64,000 nt of DNA from Taiwanofungus camphoratus (lineage: Eukaryota > Basidiomycota > Agaricomycetes > Polyporales > Taiwanofungaceae), in NCBI GenBank assembly GCA_003999685.1, contig CP021230.1:620001-684000 (forward strand). The letters run 5' to 3'. Every line of letters begins with the position of its first letter. The first letter of the stretch is position 1. Under the pieces are notes generated by a model. The model did no database searches and had not been told where the DNA came from. It saw only the letters and a program-made list of their open reading frames with translations. This document shows, one piece after another, positions 1-12,477 of this stretch. Made by a program: the position numbers and the translations under genes.

Positions 1-342
1 GTCTGTCTGGGCTGAGGATTGAACACGGCTAACCGAAAAGCCCGTATGAGAAAAAGGGGGAGAGCGCATTCGTCGATGCGCAGAAAAGATAGTTGAATAC
101 GTTATACGCAACAGATAAATGGAAGCAGACGCTACAAATTTGTCGTAAGTTCAGAGCATGTATACCACTGGCAGGAGGTGTCCATCGTCCATCAAAAAAG
201 TGACAAAGCGGCCATGGAGTGAGATTTGTCGAAAACTTCTCCAGCCTTGGGCAGATCTTCTCCTTCACATCTTAGACAACAGTTCTATCTTGGATCGTAG
301 AAGCCATTACTTCCCTCGCAGTCAGTCGCTTTCTAGATCGTG

Positions 343-624
343 CTAGCAAAAGATTCTTGAGTAACGGCTAAAGCTGTTCGAGCACCTGCCAACGTTTCAG
401 GAAGCCAAAACCTCACGTGACACTTACTGAATGAGCCTGCCTCGTGGCGAAACGTCCGCGGACTGCAATTTCGATTTACGTCTGTCCAACCTCGACCGGA
501 CAACCAGGTCTACTTTGACCAGCCGCAGAATCTCCCCAAGCTTCTCAACAACCACTAACTTTCCAATTCCCTTCTTAGTGTGTGCTTTAGCCAGCAAGCT
601 AAACGTGCGGTCTGCCAGCGCCAT
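343..624 (-). CDS. small hypothetical protein, divergent from USO1
   Basis: I do not recognise this gene. A 67-codon open stretch starts with ATG at 624 and is rich in Lys, Arg, Val and Leu, with the segment KKGIGKLVVVEKLGEILRL. A consensus donor (GTAAGT) follows at about 427. Splicing to an AG near 370 would end the protein at a TAG at 343-345, giving roughly 80 residues. It lies about 150 bases from the USO1 start and in the opposite direction, so the two could share a promoter. No signal peptide or membrane segment is seen. It could equally be a chance ORF in the USO1 upstream region. The composition looks coding, but there is no family support. Confidence 0.3.
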
Positions 625-772
625 AACCTAGGCGCATTTTGGAAATATTGCAGGCCCACGCAGTGGTGTGTCGCACTGCAAGGTTGTCTGACTTGCCTAT
701 TGTACGTTCATACTTTGAAGATAGTGAATGTATTTGTGAAACCCCATACCTGAACCAGCACTCCAGTAGACG

Positions 773-3700
773 ATGGAGTTCTTGTCCCAGACGTATATTG
801 CCCTAAGGGGACCCACTGGTGCACCTCAGTCTCCTGCCGACACTATCGCTCGTCTCGCCGACCGTCTCTCACCCTCCACCTTACTCGCTGATCGTCGCGC
901 AGCTGTGCTCTCACTCAAGGGTCTCTCTCGTGATCACAAAGCTGACGTTGCGGAGCGGGCACTGGCTGGCCTGCTCGATGTGCTCCAAAACGATGCTGAA
1001 ATAGACGCGGACATTGGCAAGGCAGTACTAGAAACATTGAATATTCTCTGTGAAGTCGACGACGCAGCACCTGTACAGGCCCGCGAACTGGGATTCCAAC
1101 ATACTGATCAAGTCCTTGTGGATGATAAGATTGCTCACAAGCTCTTTGTTCTTCTCGCAGACAACTCGTTCTATCTGAGGTTCCATGCCTTGCAATTCCT
1201 GGCGACGTTATTGCAAAATCGAAGGCAGGTTGTACAGAAATATTTTCTAAATGCACCGGTTGGTCCCACGAGCTTCGTTACTATTTTGGAAGAAAAGAGA
1301 GAGATCATTCGCCATGGTGCGTCTTCAGACATTTCAAATCGCTCATGATGTCGTCCTTCAGTTGATGGACCCGGTTCGATGCTTCGTATGGTACTAGTCT
1401 GCCTACGTCTCATGAGGTGCGGCCCAAATGTCGTTGGCGCCTGTGCGTGTATTGCCTGTGCATATGTTGGAGCGAACAAGCTGTAGCTTGTTCGCGTGGA
1501 CCGGTAAGGTAAAGAGTCTTGTCCGCTGTTGACCTTGTCGGTCCGCATCATCCGTCAATATTTCCTTCTTCTCATTCTCTAACCTCCCATCACGTCACCA
1601 TGGTCGATCCTCTGTACTAATTCAACATTGGAAGTCGCATTACACTTTCCATTCACGTAACGCACGCGATCACGTGCCTTGCGCGTCTTCATTGCGGCAT
1701 TCGCATACACGTTTTGGTTCTTGTCAATTTAAGTTCCTCCCAAGCTTCGCAATTGGCCAGTCGTCCATGCAGTACATTTGAAGCGAGTATCCAAGTCTTC
1801 CTCAGGCTAGTGGCTGTATTGAAGTTCGCGCCGCTGCTTCCATATGTGCAGGCTTGGTTTCGTTGTGTTTCTTTCGCGATGAGCAAGCATATTTTGAGTA
1901 CGATTCGGTTTCAGTGCCATTACGGTATCTTAGTGCCCCAATGTCCGTCCAGACACGGAAACAAATAATGGCACCATCCATTTGTTACATTTGTTATGTA
2001 GCTTGGCCATGAAGAGTCAGCATATGTTCTGACTGTACATCTCACAACAGAGGCGATTTTTGTCGTCCAATCTCTAGTCTCGCAGAGCCCCGAAATACAG
2101 AAGATTCTGGCCTTCGAGGGCGCCTTCGAGCGACTCTTCAACATCGTTGCGAGCGAAGGCGGCATCGAGGGCGGTGTCGTCGTGCACGATGCATTGACTT
2201 GTATCGACGCGTTGCTGAGGTTCAACCAGTCAAATCAGGTGCGCTTGATGCTGTTCCTCAACGTCGTTCCTCATTCTTCTGCCAACGCTAACTTTCCTGT
2301 CCCATTAATAGAGTTATCTCCGTGCATCTCCTCTTCCGCCCCTCCTGCTCTCCGTCCTCGGTTTCTCACCAGCGCTCCCGCCAGATGTACCACCTCCGCA
2401 GGGCTTCGCGCTTCAGCTCTGGGATAACACTCAAAAGCGGGGGAATGCAGCGCTTGTTGTTGGCATCATCGGGCTGTTAGCGAAGAGTGGTGGGAGTAAT
2501 GTAAGTAAGATCTTTCGCCGAGGCTGAGTGAGATGTAACTGAATTGATGCAAGTCGCAAGATCCTCTCACCTTCGTGTTTGACCGATGTTTGCTTGAGCT
2601 AGGATTAGCGTCCAACTTCCCAACAGCCATCAAGACACAGGTACGTGAGTTCTCATGCGTAACGACCCACAGTCTTTCCTCAATACTACCGATCCTGAAC
2701 AGGCGCTTCATCTACTCCCTACAAATTTCTCAAATTTTCCGCTGGCTCAATTGTCGCTTACGCCTTATATGCCTGTTCCAGACACTAACGGCGAAGAATG
2801 GGACCGTCTTGAACCTGCATCAGCGTTGGATGCTCTCGTCGAGCTTGTTCTCCATGGTGAGTACAACGGCTCGCTGGAGGGCGAGCGCCGTTCGAAAGAG
2901 GGCATGGAACTCAGGGCCGCAGCGCTTGGAGTGTTCCAGGTAAACCATCCGGGCATTCCATGTTAGACGGCTGTGATAAAAATTATGCCAGAATTTCGTA
3001 CAGAAAGAGGAGATTGCTGAGACAATCGTTCAAGCGATGGTGACTCCTCAGGGTGAATGGTCTATCCATTGGGTTTGTTGTATACTGGCCTTGCTCAAAC
3101 TGGCATTCTATGTGTAGGGTCGTCGGAGCCCGTGCCCGTCACACCCCTCCTGTACGCGCTAATCGCGCCGCCTGTCGCTCCTCTGCGTCCGAGTGCAGTG
3201 ATTTCCACACATCTTGCATCCCTCCTCTTCGCACATCTCCTTCGCGCATCCCCACGAGCGAAGACACTCGCACGTTCAATCGTACCCCCACCTGCTGCTC
3301 CGGCATCTGCCCAGCCTCAAGCTAGTTTCTTTGTTCCTGCGGATGGCGCCCCCCCTCCTACCCCACCTGATGCGCAAGAGGATGCGGAGGCCGAGGAGCC
3401 ACAGAGCCTGCTGCAGATCCTGAGCGAACACCTTTCGCTAGCGTTTCTCACTCGCGGACGCGCAGACACGCCTGATCGAGAGGCAAGGGATTGGGACCGT
3501 CTTCTAGTCGGCTACCTATCTTTGCTGGTGCAGTGGCTATGGGAAGATCCAGGAGCTGTGCGTGAATTCTTGGAGGCGGGGGCATTGAGTGTGGTTCGTC
3601 TCTTAAATCGGCCCTGTAATTTGTTGTGTTGCGACTAAGCGATATGGTAGCTAGTGGAGCCAATTAATCAGACGGCGGATACGGATGCGGTCATCCCAGG

Positions 3701-4634
3701 GCTATGTGTATTCTTGCTAGGTGAATGTTACGAGTTCAACCGAGAACCAGGAGAGATTACACGGTAAAGTACACTTTAGGTCCCGTTATCGCATATTCAT
3801 CTTACAAATTCCAGGGCGACGATTTACCCTATTCTGACGCGGCTCGGTGTCGACATGCTCATAGGACGCATCACGCATCTACGAGATGACGACCGATTCA
3901 AGACAATTGGCCCCGACACACTTGTCTTATCGGCTCCAAGCGCCCTAGTCCACCTCCATCAGGCACCAACAGGCTCATTGAAGTCCGAGAGTGAGCAAGG
4001 AGAGATGTGGTTTGATTGGGCATTTGTCGACTTCTGGAAATCAAATTATTGTGAGCTGACCTTACTTATCCCATGCGAGTCCCGTCTTAAGGTTGTCTTT
4101 CTTGCGCGTAGACACGATCCAGAAGGGAATCACGGCGGATCCAAATTCGCTTTCATCTTCAGCAGGTATGACATCATTTCTGTCCATAGCTCTTTCTCAG
4201 ATTGACGAGACACCGGCTGAATCTCGCAGGTCAAGGTGCCGAGACGGCGATGTTGGTCGCTTCTCTCCGCGACGTTATTCGTAACCAAGCATCAGAGATA
4301 GACACCCTGTGTAGTCAGCTGCAAGAATTCAAGGCGGCCCAAATCCCAGACGATGTCAGTCTTTCTTTGTAACTCCCTTTTATCCATTATGTTCATTGTG
4401 TATATTTTCTCTCTACTTTAGCGAGATGCATTACACGCGCAGATTTCATCGCTCACCGCAGAGATTCAAGGTGCGGAGGACAAGCGGCGGGAGGTCGAGA
4501 AAGAGCAGGAGGACCTGCTCGTGTTGCTCGACGAGCTGAACAGCAAGCGCCGGAGGGACAAAGCGCGCATGCGGGAAGCGGGGCTGGACGTGTCAGAGGA
4601 CGAGGTGGACGAGGACGGCGAAGAGGACGAGTGA
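773..4634 (+). CDS. USO1: USO1/p115-type vesicle tethering factor
   Basis: Golgi tether that captures ER-derived COPII vesicles together with Rab1/Ypt1 and SNAREs on the cytosolic face. The first exon encodes an N-terminus typical of the armadillo-like head (MEFLSQTYIALRGP, then SLKGLSRDHK). The head continues at 2051-2240 with EIQKILAFEGAFERLFNIV, a block well conserved in the p115 head, and runs through exons to about 4350. The last exons (about 4420-4634) give a heptad-rich coiled coil ending in an acidic tail (DVSEDEVDEDGEEDE), as expected for p115. The coiled coil is far shorter than that of yeast Uso1p. Most introns are short, but the first is about 730 bases (1317-2050). The start was chosen because it is the first ATG in frame with the conserved head. 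The gene is convergent with the next gene, about 270 bases between stops. Confidence 0.9.
1472..1495. repeat. perfect 11-bp inverted repeat inside the long USO1 intron
   Basis: GCGAACAAGCT and AGCTTGTTCGC are separated by two bases. The hairpin lies within the unusually long first intron of the USO1 gene. It may mark a small inserted element or a structured intronic RNA; no flanking duplication was found. Confidence 0.6.
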
Positions 4635-4903
4635 TCTGCATATAGGCGATGCATGAAACTGTATTTTGAACGATTTCTCGGAAATCTCATATTTGAATAC
4701 GGTATCAAAAGCCTCCGCAAGGTGGTGAAGAATACTGAGATGGAGAGAGGCGACGCCCCGTGTCCGCTGCTTATTTCCATCGCATCAGAGACAGGAATAG
4801 GATACGTGATTGCAGCCTCCCCGACTCATCAAATACGCATATACAAATTACAAGAGGCGGCTGCTGATCGCTACCATCGTCTCATCAACACAAACGCTAT
4901 CGC

Positions 4904-6248
4904 TCATCCGTCGAACATACTCCCGTCCATGCGCACGCCCATAGTGTGTTTAATCTCCATCCCTAACAACTTCATCTTCCCCGCCTGCAGATTGAGACAA
5001 AATAACGACGGTTAAGACACACATGTGGCTCCGCGAACACGAAATGCAAAAAAGCGCTCTACGCACCTCGATCCGTTCGTTCTGCACGCGCCGTAGCTCT
5101 TGCAGCTGCTCCTTGCTCATGTACGTCTCACGCTCGACTGCACGGCGCTTATGCGTGCTCTGGAGCGCGCGCAGATCCGCGTCGGGGTCATATGAATCGT
5201 CAGGCGGCGGTACGAACTCGCCCGCGCGCAGCGCCGTCATGCGGCGCTCGTACGCCTCCATGTGGTAGAACTTCTCGTGAGGGAGGGTCGCTTGCAAATG
5301 ACAGAGCAGAAGTTTGATCAGAGATGCATACGTACACGAGGGAAGGAATTTGAACACACCTGTGTTGTAGTCTTCTACGAATCGAGCGAATTCTTTCTTC
5401 GTTTGGTCTTTGGAGATCGTCTCTGGGTTGATCTTGCGCTCCTCCACGAGCCAGGCGCGGAACTCCTGTTCTTTATTATACAGACTGAATGGAGAAGCAG
5501 TGATCAGTACAGCAACGAGCTTGCTGACGAAAAGGAAACATACTCAGTCTCGTTGATGATTCCATATTTTCCCCACTGGTGACTGACTGCGGCGCTTTTC
5601 TTCTTCTGCAATTCACCATAGAATGTTAACAAAACATCGAACCCGGTGGAGTATTGACATGAAACACACCTTCTTTTCCTTCTTCTCTTTTTTGCGTTCC
5701 TTTTTCTCCCTATCCCTACTTTTGCTCCTCCTCTTCCTCAGCTTTTCCTTCGGTCGTTTACGCCGATCAGATGTATCCGAAACTGAGCTTGACATGGAAC
5801 GTGAACGCGAGTGCCTCCGTTTCTGCCTCGAGCGCTCTCCCCGCCCGTTCCGTTCGCTATTCGACAAGCTCGACCGTGAAGTTGACCGTCCTCTTTTATG
5901 TTCCCTCCCATCATCTCTCGCTTCTCTCAGGCGAGAACGCGATCTTGACCTCGACCGTCTTCGTCTGGGACTGCGCGAGCGCGACCGCCTCCGTGACCTC
6001 GACCGAACATGAGCACGGTTTGAAGATGAATGGGGTGATGGAGAACGAGGCGATCGGTACCGTCTGTCCTCTCGCTCTTTCTTTTCACTCTCCCGGGCAC
6101 GACCTCCTCGTTCTCTCGACCTGGAGCGGTCGTGGTTCCTGTCCCGCGAGAGATATCGTCTCTCGCTATGATAGGGTCGGTCTCTGCTTCGGCTTCGCCC
6201 TCTGTATGGCTCTTGTGAACGGCGACGATCATTCGCCCTGTCTGACAT
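4904..6248 (-). CDS. RS-rich nuclear protein, SCI1-like, splicing-associated
   Basis: Probable nuclear protein linked to pre-mRNA splicing. It starts at the ATG at 6246-6248 (MSDRANDRRRSQEPYRG) and opens with about 200 residues of Arg-Ser and Arg-Asp/Glu repeats, then a lysine run (KKERKKEKKEKK). After introns near 5490-5650 comes a conserved part: a WGKYGI segment, then EERKINPETISKDQTKKEF and ARFVEDYNTG, then FYHMEAYERRM and VPPPDDSYDPDADLRAL. This resembles the short helical domain of plant SCI1 and its fungal relatives. An intron from about 5067 to 4985 leads to a last exon beginning AGKMKLLGMEIKHTMGVRMD and stopping at 4904. RS domains are known to mediate contacts among splicing factors; the precise role is not known to me. 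It is convergent with USO1. Confidence 0.75.
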
Positions 6249-6929
6249 GTTGTTCGTCTGGTCTGAAGTAAAGTCAATCAATAAGTAAAGGACTAAGTAC
6301 TTTTGAGATAAAGTCACAGTGCAACACGGCCTGACCCCTAGGTTAGGGTTGGAGTCGCGCCTAGGCCGCCTGCCACGTGTCGATGCCAGTCAATCGCGAA
6401 TCAGACTTCGGAGGAACACTTGGGTGCATTCTGTAACTTCTGTACATATGGATTTATGGATTGAGGGCCTTTGAATGCCCCTAAACAGATCCAAACAAGC
6501 CTCACAAGGCGCAACTGGGGAACATTTGTATCTTGTTAGGCTCACGTATATGTCTCGATGAGGACGCCGACAGTGCCGATACCGTATCGGCGTATCTGCG
6601 CGTATATGTGGTTTGCGTTGCTATCTATTGACCTACTAGTACAGTGATATTCATCGCATTCATACTCGCTTCCCTAGGAGCTAGTGTAGGCCGTCATGAG
6701 GAGCTTTCAAGCCCAAAATTGGGTTGAACAAGGGGATCCCAAGCTTACTTTGTATAATCCCTTCCTCGACATTGGTTTTCTAGCAGTGCAGATTGTGACA
6801 AGGTAGGGACGGTACCTTCATCCGCATAGGAGTTCACTGATCTCATTTTAGGTGTTTTTCATCTTAGTCAATCCATGCTGCTGGAGTGATTAATCCTCCT
6901 ATAGCTCGTATGAGTCCCAACGTATCAAG
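6249..6929. other. intergenic stretch, no feature recognised
   Basis: About 680 bases upstream of the RS-rich gene and of the ABC fragment. No ORF with recognisable similarity, no inverted repeat and no RNA gene were seen. It must hold the promoter of the minus-strand RS-rich gene at its left end. Confidence 0.5.
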
Positions 6930-7720
6930 AAATTGCGTGCTAATCTCCATGCTGGGGGAGCCGCTTCGACAGTAGATGGTACTGTCGATGATACAGAAAC
7001 GGTCCACCAAGGCGCCGGCGCTCGCTTTTTTGCCGAGCGTGTTAACCTATCTGGGAGTTACATCAGTTTTGCCTCAGTATTCCTGAGGCATCTCTGTTGT
7101 TTGTTGTTTGATACTACTAAGCCTCTCTGTTCGCCAACTCGGAACAGCAATAGAGTAGTCACATTGGAATCTATAAAGTCTTCCAACTGGCCGAAACTCG
7201 GACCACCCGAGCCCTATGTGAGTACTTCGTCAGTATACCTCATCAAAACTGAGATACTTTTCTTGATCCAACCATGACAGACGTATGCGTCACTTATAGC
7301 TCTAAGTCATAAGTGGGCAGACTCGCCGAACACCATCTCGTGCTCTTGCTACTATTTGTATGGGTGATGTACGTTTATCGCGATCTAATGCCACTAGGAA
7401 ACGTTCACATTGGCCCCAGCGAATATCTGGTGGGTATTCGTCTTTATGAAGGCTGCTCCTCTGATTGTTGCTACTTTCGTGGTTCCCCTCTGCATGCTTT
7501 GACAATACATTTCTTTCGGCCCGAAGGTTAGTCAGGATGGTGCATTTCTCGGAGCCTTGGCGACTCACTCACTTCAACAGGAACCAATACCGCCAAGCCC
7601 CGAATCAACTGCTTTAATCCTGTCATCGATCCTCTATAGCTGGTCGGATAAGAGGGTCCTTCACGCTTATCTTGCCCTTGGTCGACTTCCTGCTCTGTGT
7701 GATCACGAAAGGTACCATCT
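6930..7720 (+). pseudogene. decayed N-terminal part of a fungal ABC (type C) transporter
   Basis: Pieces in different frames follow the order seen at the N-terminus of fungal multidrug-resistance-type ABC transporters. A hydrophobic segment runs into VWVMYVYRDLMPLGN (about 7350-7400). Next come FMKAAPLIVATFVVPLC (about 7455-7505), then EPIPPSPESTALILSSILY (about 7582-7640), and LGRLPALCDHERYHL (about 7676-7720). The corresponding family pattern is YRD-x-WPL, a membrane helix ending in PL-x-PR, a PNPEQTAS-like linker, and LPPLADYD. Several frame changes are needed and the P-loop part is absent, so this is a relic. Nothing downstream continues the transporter. Assignment rests on motif memory. 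Confidence 0.55.
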
Positions 7721-9608
7721 GTGAATCACACTCTGTAGAGAGCCGGGAATCCGATGCTTACATCAGTTGTACCTCGTTGCCTTCCTGGTGGGATGAGCAA
7801 ACATATGTCCTGGGGCATCACGAGGATCTTCCGTACGTGCCCCAAGTCGGATGAGCGTATTGGCACCGGTGCGTACTTTGCCATAAAGCTCATTGGACTG
7901 AATGCCGCAGTTGGACACACAAGAAGCGGAAACGTCAGCCCCATCTCTCGTCTACTAGCAGTTATCGCTGATGACACCACAGATCTCGCTGACACTAGCT
8001 CTGCTGCACTGCATCCAGACGGAGACCACTCAGCATTACGATAGCATGCCCACAAATGCACTCAACCTCGACGCGCTCCCGTATCACCATCATCTTGCAA
8101 GTGTCGGTAGACTTCGCCACTGATGAGTGGCTCTCGACGATAGGCGTACCGTAAGTCTGTCTTATACCTATATCCATGCTTAAAAGGCTGACCCGCACAG
8201 TTCATGGCTGGTGTTACTGAACAATAAAATGGAGGTCGAGTCTGGTTGACCGAAGGAGCTGCTGAAGGACGAGATGGATGCACTGCGTGCGTTGATCGAA
8301 GCCAGCGACGCTGTACGAGACGTCATTGGACGCGTATTGCGGGCCTCGCCTTAAGTTTCATCGACAGTGTCGTGTTGGTCGACCTTGACTTTCGACTGAG
8401 ATAGGGTCCGCGACAAGAGGTCTATGCATACGTTACTCCGTGGGTGGTGGCTCGGTTACTGCACAGCTATGTGCTTCATGAATACCCGACACTGGCACGA
8501 ATGCGAAATGTTGCCTGACTGACATCGAAGTGAAGCGCAAACTCTTGAAAATGAAACACATTACTTTGAGCCTGCGTTTCATGTTCTAAATACTCTTTTA
8601 TCAACTGCTGAATGTGTTAGCATTTGCGTGTGAACTTGAATAGGGAGAGGCGCTCTACATATTCTTTTTCAAGAGACCATATACTATCCCATGAAGCTCC
8701 GTCTACATATATGTGCGCCTCCCGGCACAGCGAGCATGAAGGACTGGCCGAGGACGTCACTTGATCGGCTAGTGCTGTGCATGCCTCGGCCGCGTGCCGC
8801 ACACTTCTTTCAAATCAGCCATCCACTCCAGGTCGCTACCCACAGATCGCAGACTGTAGAGCTGAAGCAATATACGACGTTCCACGGTCTAATATTTCAA
8901 ACCTACAATACAACCTGGACACGACCGGGGTGTTGTCTTTATCGAGTTTCCGTGTAAGTGCTTCTAGCAGTGTGTGCTCTGGGACTTGGATGTCAAGGGG
9001 TGCCGGGGTTGACCGCCCGCAACAGTGGCGTGTACATCGTACACGTAGGATCTAGCCAGTCCGCTATCATCGCTGTTTGAGTCGCCTTCTCCGACTCGTA
9101 CTACTTAGTCTCGATCCGTCGCGCGGGTAGGTGATCGATCGAGTATGATGGTGTACGCTATGCATTGTGCTTGTGCTGTCTTTACCTTCGCGCCTTGCGT
9201 TACGTGCATCCTGCGCGAAAGTCCCAGATCTATTCATGCTGTATTTCGCTATGTTGTCCCACACCTATCTCAATATGTATTTCTATTTCACCTCGACTAT
9301 GCCAAGCGCGTGCTTTTTGCATACGGGTCGGAGTCCTCTCGAATGCTTGTCGCATACATAGTCTGACTTACTTCATCTTGTAGATCTGTGCAGTGGGCTC
9401 TACCCATAGCCATCGTCGCATAGTCTGGCTATCTTCCGGCTGTACCAAAACATTCTACTCGCAATCCAATTTTTATTGGGTTGATCTGTATATTGAATCA
9501 GTATCGGAATCCTATCCTTGCGGTTGGATACGCTCCCGTCCATGTGGGTATTCCGTCTTACAGTCTTACAGTCTATACTTTAATATCTACGTGCTTTGTT
9601 TTGCTTAG
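7721..9608. other. gene-poor stretch, no clear gene
   Basis: Short open frames occur on both strands (for example 7726-8061 minus and about 8260-8355 plus), but none shows a family signature or a consistent exon chain. The last 200 bases (about 9390-9608) end in a pyrimidine tract and TTAG just before the ATG of the SET-domain gene. They may therefore hold a 5' untranslated exon and intron of that gene. Confidence 0.4.
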
Positions 9609-12312
9609 ATGGAAGAACCACTATTTGTTGACCATCGAGAACCTCTAGAGATTGATGAGGCATCACAACGAATCAGACAACGCTTCGCTGAGAAGGCGAA
9701 GCAGCATCGTGATATACATGATACCATCACAGCTGTTTACAGGGCAGTCTGGAATGACTTCTACTCTTGGGAACCAGAAGGGTGTCGACAAATCATAGAC
9801 ACCCTTGCAGTCATGTCTCCTGGTTTATCTGAGGTGGCCTTCTTCGACAATCTCTTTCATCCACATCCACATAGTGAAGATGATGTGGTGGTCGATGAAA
9901 GCATGTCTGGGCTTTCGATCACTGCCTTCGACCTGGACCACAGTTATCAATTGACACTTATCTGCACAGAGCATATACTTCCTAGGTTTGAGCCTCATCC
10001 TAAATACGAGGCATGCACACCATCAGCACGAACTATCAAGTCAGATGAGATATACACCTCACCAGCACAGGGTGTTGAGCTTGTACACACTCTTGGATTT
10101 ATACAATATGCTGGGGAGCTGGGCTTTGATGAAAGAGATTATGCTATGCAATATAAGGCATTTGCATGGCAATGCAATTCATGTGATCCTGACTGTCAGT
10201 TTCAGGCTGCTATTGCTTATTGCTGAGCACTAATGATGAGTCTAGCTAGCATAATTGCCATTGAAGTTGTAAAGCAATTAGAAGATCTGTCAATTTCATA
10301 TGAGGTTATTGAAAACCATCACATTCTTCCCCCCATTTTATCTAAAGGTTATGAAGGGCTTTTAGGGAGGATGAGGCAGAGGTAAGTGACAATATCTTAG
10401 TGTTCAGTAAGCATAATTGTGATTGTTTTGTAGGGATTTCCTTTATTGGCCAAAGACTGCCTTTCCAGAGGGCAGACTGGAATTTTCTACTCATTCTGAT
10501 GCTTATAGCCTCTGGAGACAAGTTAATGAAGATGTTGATGTATTCTGCCCCAATCTCAATTGTATTGAAGTGCTATGCATGGCTCACAGTAAGTGGATCA
10601 TTGTAGATGCAACTAGCTTGGTGTTATGACATTCTGGATTTTTTTCAGAGGAACCTAGTGCACAATTAAATCCCAAAATCCCTCAAGTGAGAAATTTACA
10701 TATGAGATGGAGAAAGGAAGAACCATGTGGAGTAGAATGTTTTCTGCTGATGACTCAAGATGATATGGTCAGTCCTTATCTGATTCACAAGATTTTGCAG
10801 ATGATAAATTTTTGATAGATGACCACTCAAGCACAAGAAGTTGATCTTCAGGCATTGAGAGATATTATGAAGATCCTACCTGATGAGAAACCATGTCATC
10901 TTGCAAAGTTGTGTAAAATACCATGCTCTGAGGTGAGAAGTACATTTTCTGGAAATACTTGACATAGTCCAATAAAAAATTGAAACCAATATCACTAGCT
11001 ATATGTTCAGAGGATGAGATTGATTGATCCTGATGAAATTTATGTGGAAGAACAAGCTTCACATGCTCAGCATATCCAAGAGTTTTGTATGTGAACAATA
11101 TAATATGTACCTACAAAAATCATTCACCAAGCATTTGTAGTTGATGATAACAATGAATATATGAAATTCACACCGTTGGTTCATACTCTGATCAATCATT
11201 TCTTGGATTAATCTGTTTTTTCTTCTAGCATTGACTTTTGTCATCACACTGGTCCTTGTGATCAAAGGTCTGGCTGTCTTTGCTTTAAAGAACATATACA
11301 TTGCCGCAGAAATTGTCGATGTTCCATAAAGTGTGAGTCAGAACTTCTAATAATAACTTGTTTTTTACCCATTTGATGCAGGTAAATTGCGATTTAAAGG
11401 TTGCAGATGCAAAAATAACAGATGTCAGAAAGGAAGTTGCTCATGTTTTAGAGCAGGCAGAGAGTGTGATCCTGAGCTCTGCACCTCTCATGTCCAAGAC
11501 AAAAGGTGATGTCATATTTGTGATTCATATGCTCCATTTCACTGATAGCTGAAAACTAGAGGTGTGTATCATTTAACCATTATAAACCTTTTATCATATG
11601 CACTATGATCAAATTAGATGCATATAAGAGGACTTTCAGACATCAGTGTTCAAATTTAAAGTTCCAATACAGTCAATTTCCAGTATGTGAATCTGACATA
11701 GCTCCAGTATCAATCTGAATTATTCTACAGCCTCTTATAATCAAATCAGGATTATGGGGGCTAGGAACATTTGCAGCCACAGACATCATCAAGAATGAAC
11801 TTGTTGGAGGTAATTGCCTCAGTGGTCAGAATGGTCTGACTAAATACTGATCTTTCTTCTAAGAGTATATTGCTGAACAATTCTACAATGAGGATTATGA
11901 CAATAGGTGAGATATACAATATAATTAATAGGCTGATGAACCATGTCTCATAGCATTGATTATAGCCAGCTGCACAACCACTGTGGTCTGAATTATGCCT
12001 TTACACTTAATGAAGGACAGGTATTAGATGCTGCAACTGTTGGCAATGAGACCAGATGCATCAACCACTCCACTGGCCCAATAATGAATATTGAAGCCCA
12101 AGGTCAATCCTATTATTCACATTCATAACTTCATACTGAGTATTTACTAGTCAAGTATGTGAATGGTGACCACCGTATAGGATTTTATTCAGGTAAGATC
12201 TGAAATTACAGAGTTCAACTCCATCCTGACATTCTTGACAGTCAAAAAGATTAGGGCTGGCCAAGAGTTGTTATTTGACTATGGGGAACATTATTGGAAA
12301 TTATCAACGTAA
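9609..12312 (+). CDS. E(z)/EZH2-type histone H3K27 methyltransferase (CXC-SET)
   Basis: Expected to be the catalytic subunit of a Polycomb-type PRC2 complex, methylating H3 lysine 27 with S-adenosylmethionine in the nucleus. The first exon gives about 195 residues, ending with a Cys-rich AWQCNSCDPDCQ like the region before the CXC of EZH2. Later exons give RDFLYWPKTAFPEGRLEF and DEKPCHLAKLCKIPCSE. The CXC domain (about 11227-11505) reads SGCLCFKEHIHCRRNCRCS, an intron, then KGCRCKNNRCQKGSCSCF and RAGRECDPELC. The SET domain starts with SGLWGLGTFAATDIIKNELV (about 11750) and has DAATVGNETRCINHS, VKYVNGDHRIGFYS and ELLFDYGEHYW, so the NHS and Tyr catalytic elements are present. The frame stays open when about eight introns with normal borders are removed, so the gene looks functional. 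It is AT-richer than its neighbours and ends right after SET (TAA 12310-12312). A 5' UTR intron may abut the ATG. Confidence 0.8.
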
Positions 12313-12477
12313 CATGCATGCAAAGCTCATATCTTCGCTATCTGATCTGGTTTGTGATGTTGAAACCTTGGAGTTTACACCTTGAAAAATCTGAAACACT
12401 ATAACATATATGTTGATCATTGGATAATTAGCCCCAACAGTCCGTGTGAAATTACATTTAGCACCAGATTATACTAT

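Noticed and set aside
1472-1495. Hairpin as a transcription terminator
   Set aside because: It lies inside an intron of a eukaryotic gene and has no T-run; bacterial-type termination does not apply.
5771-6277. Plus-strand and alternative minus-strand ORFs over the RS region
   Set aside because: They are frame shadows of Arg-Ser repeat codons; the conserved protein is in the frame starting at 6248.
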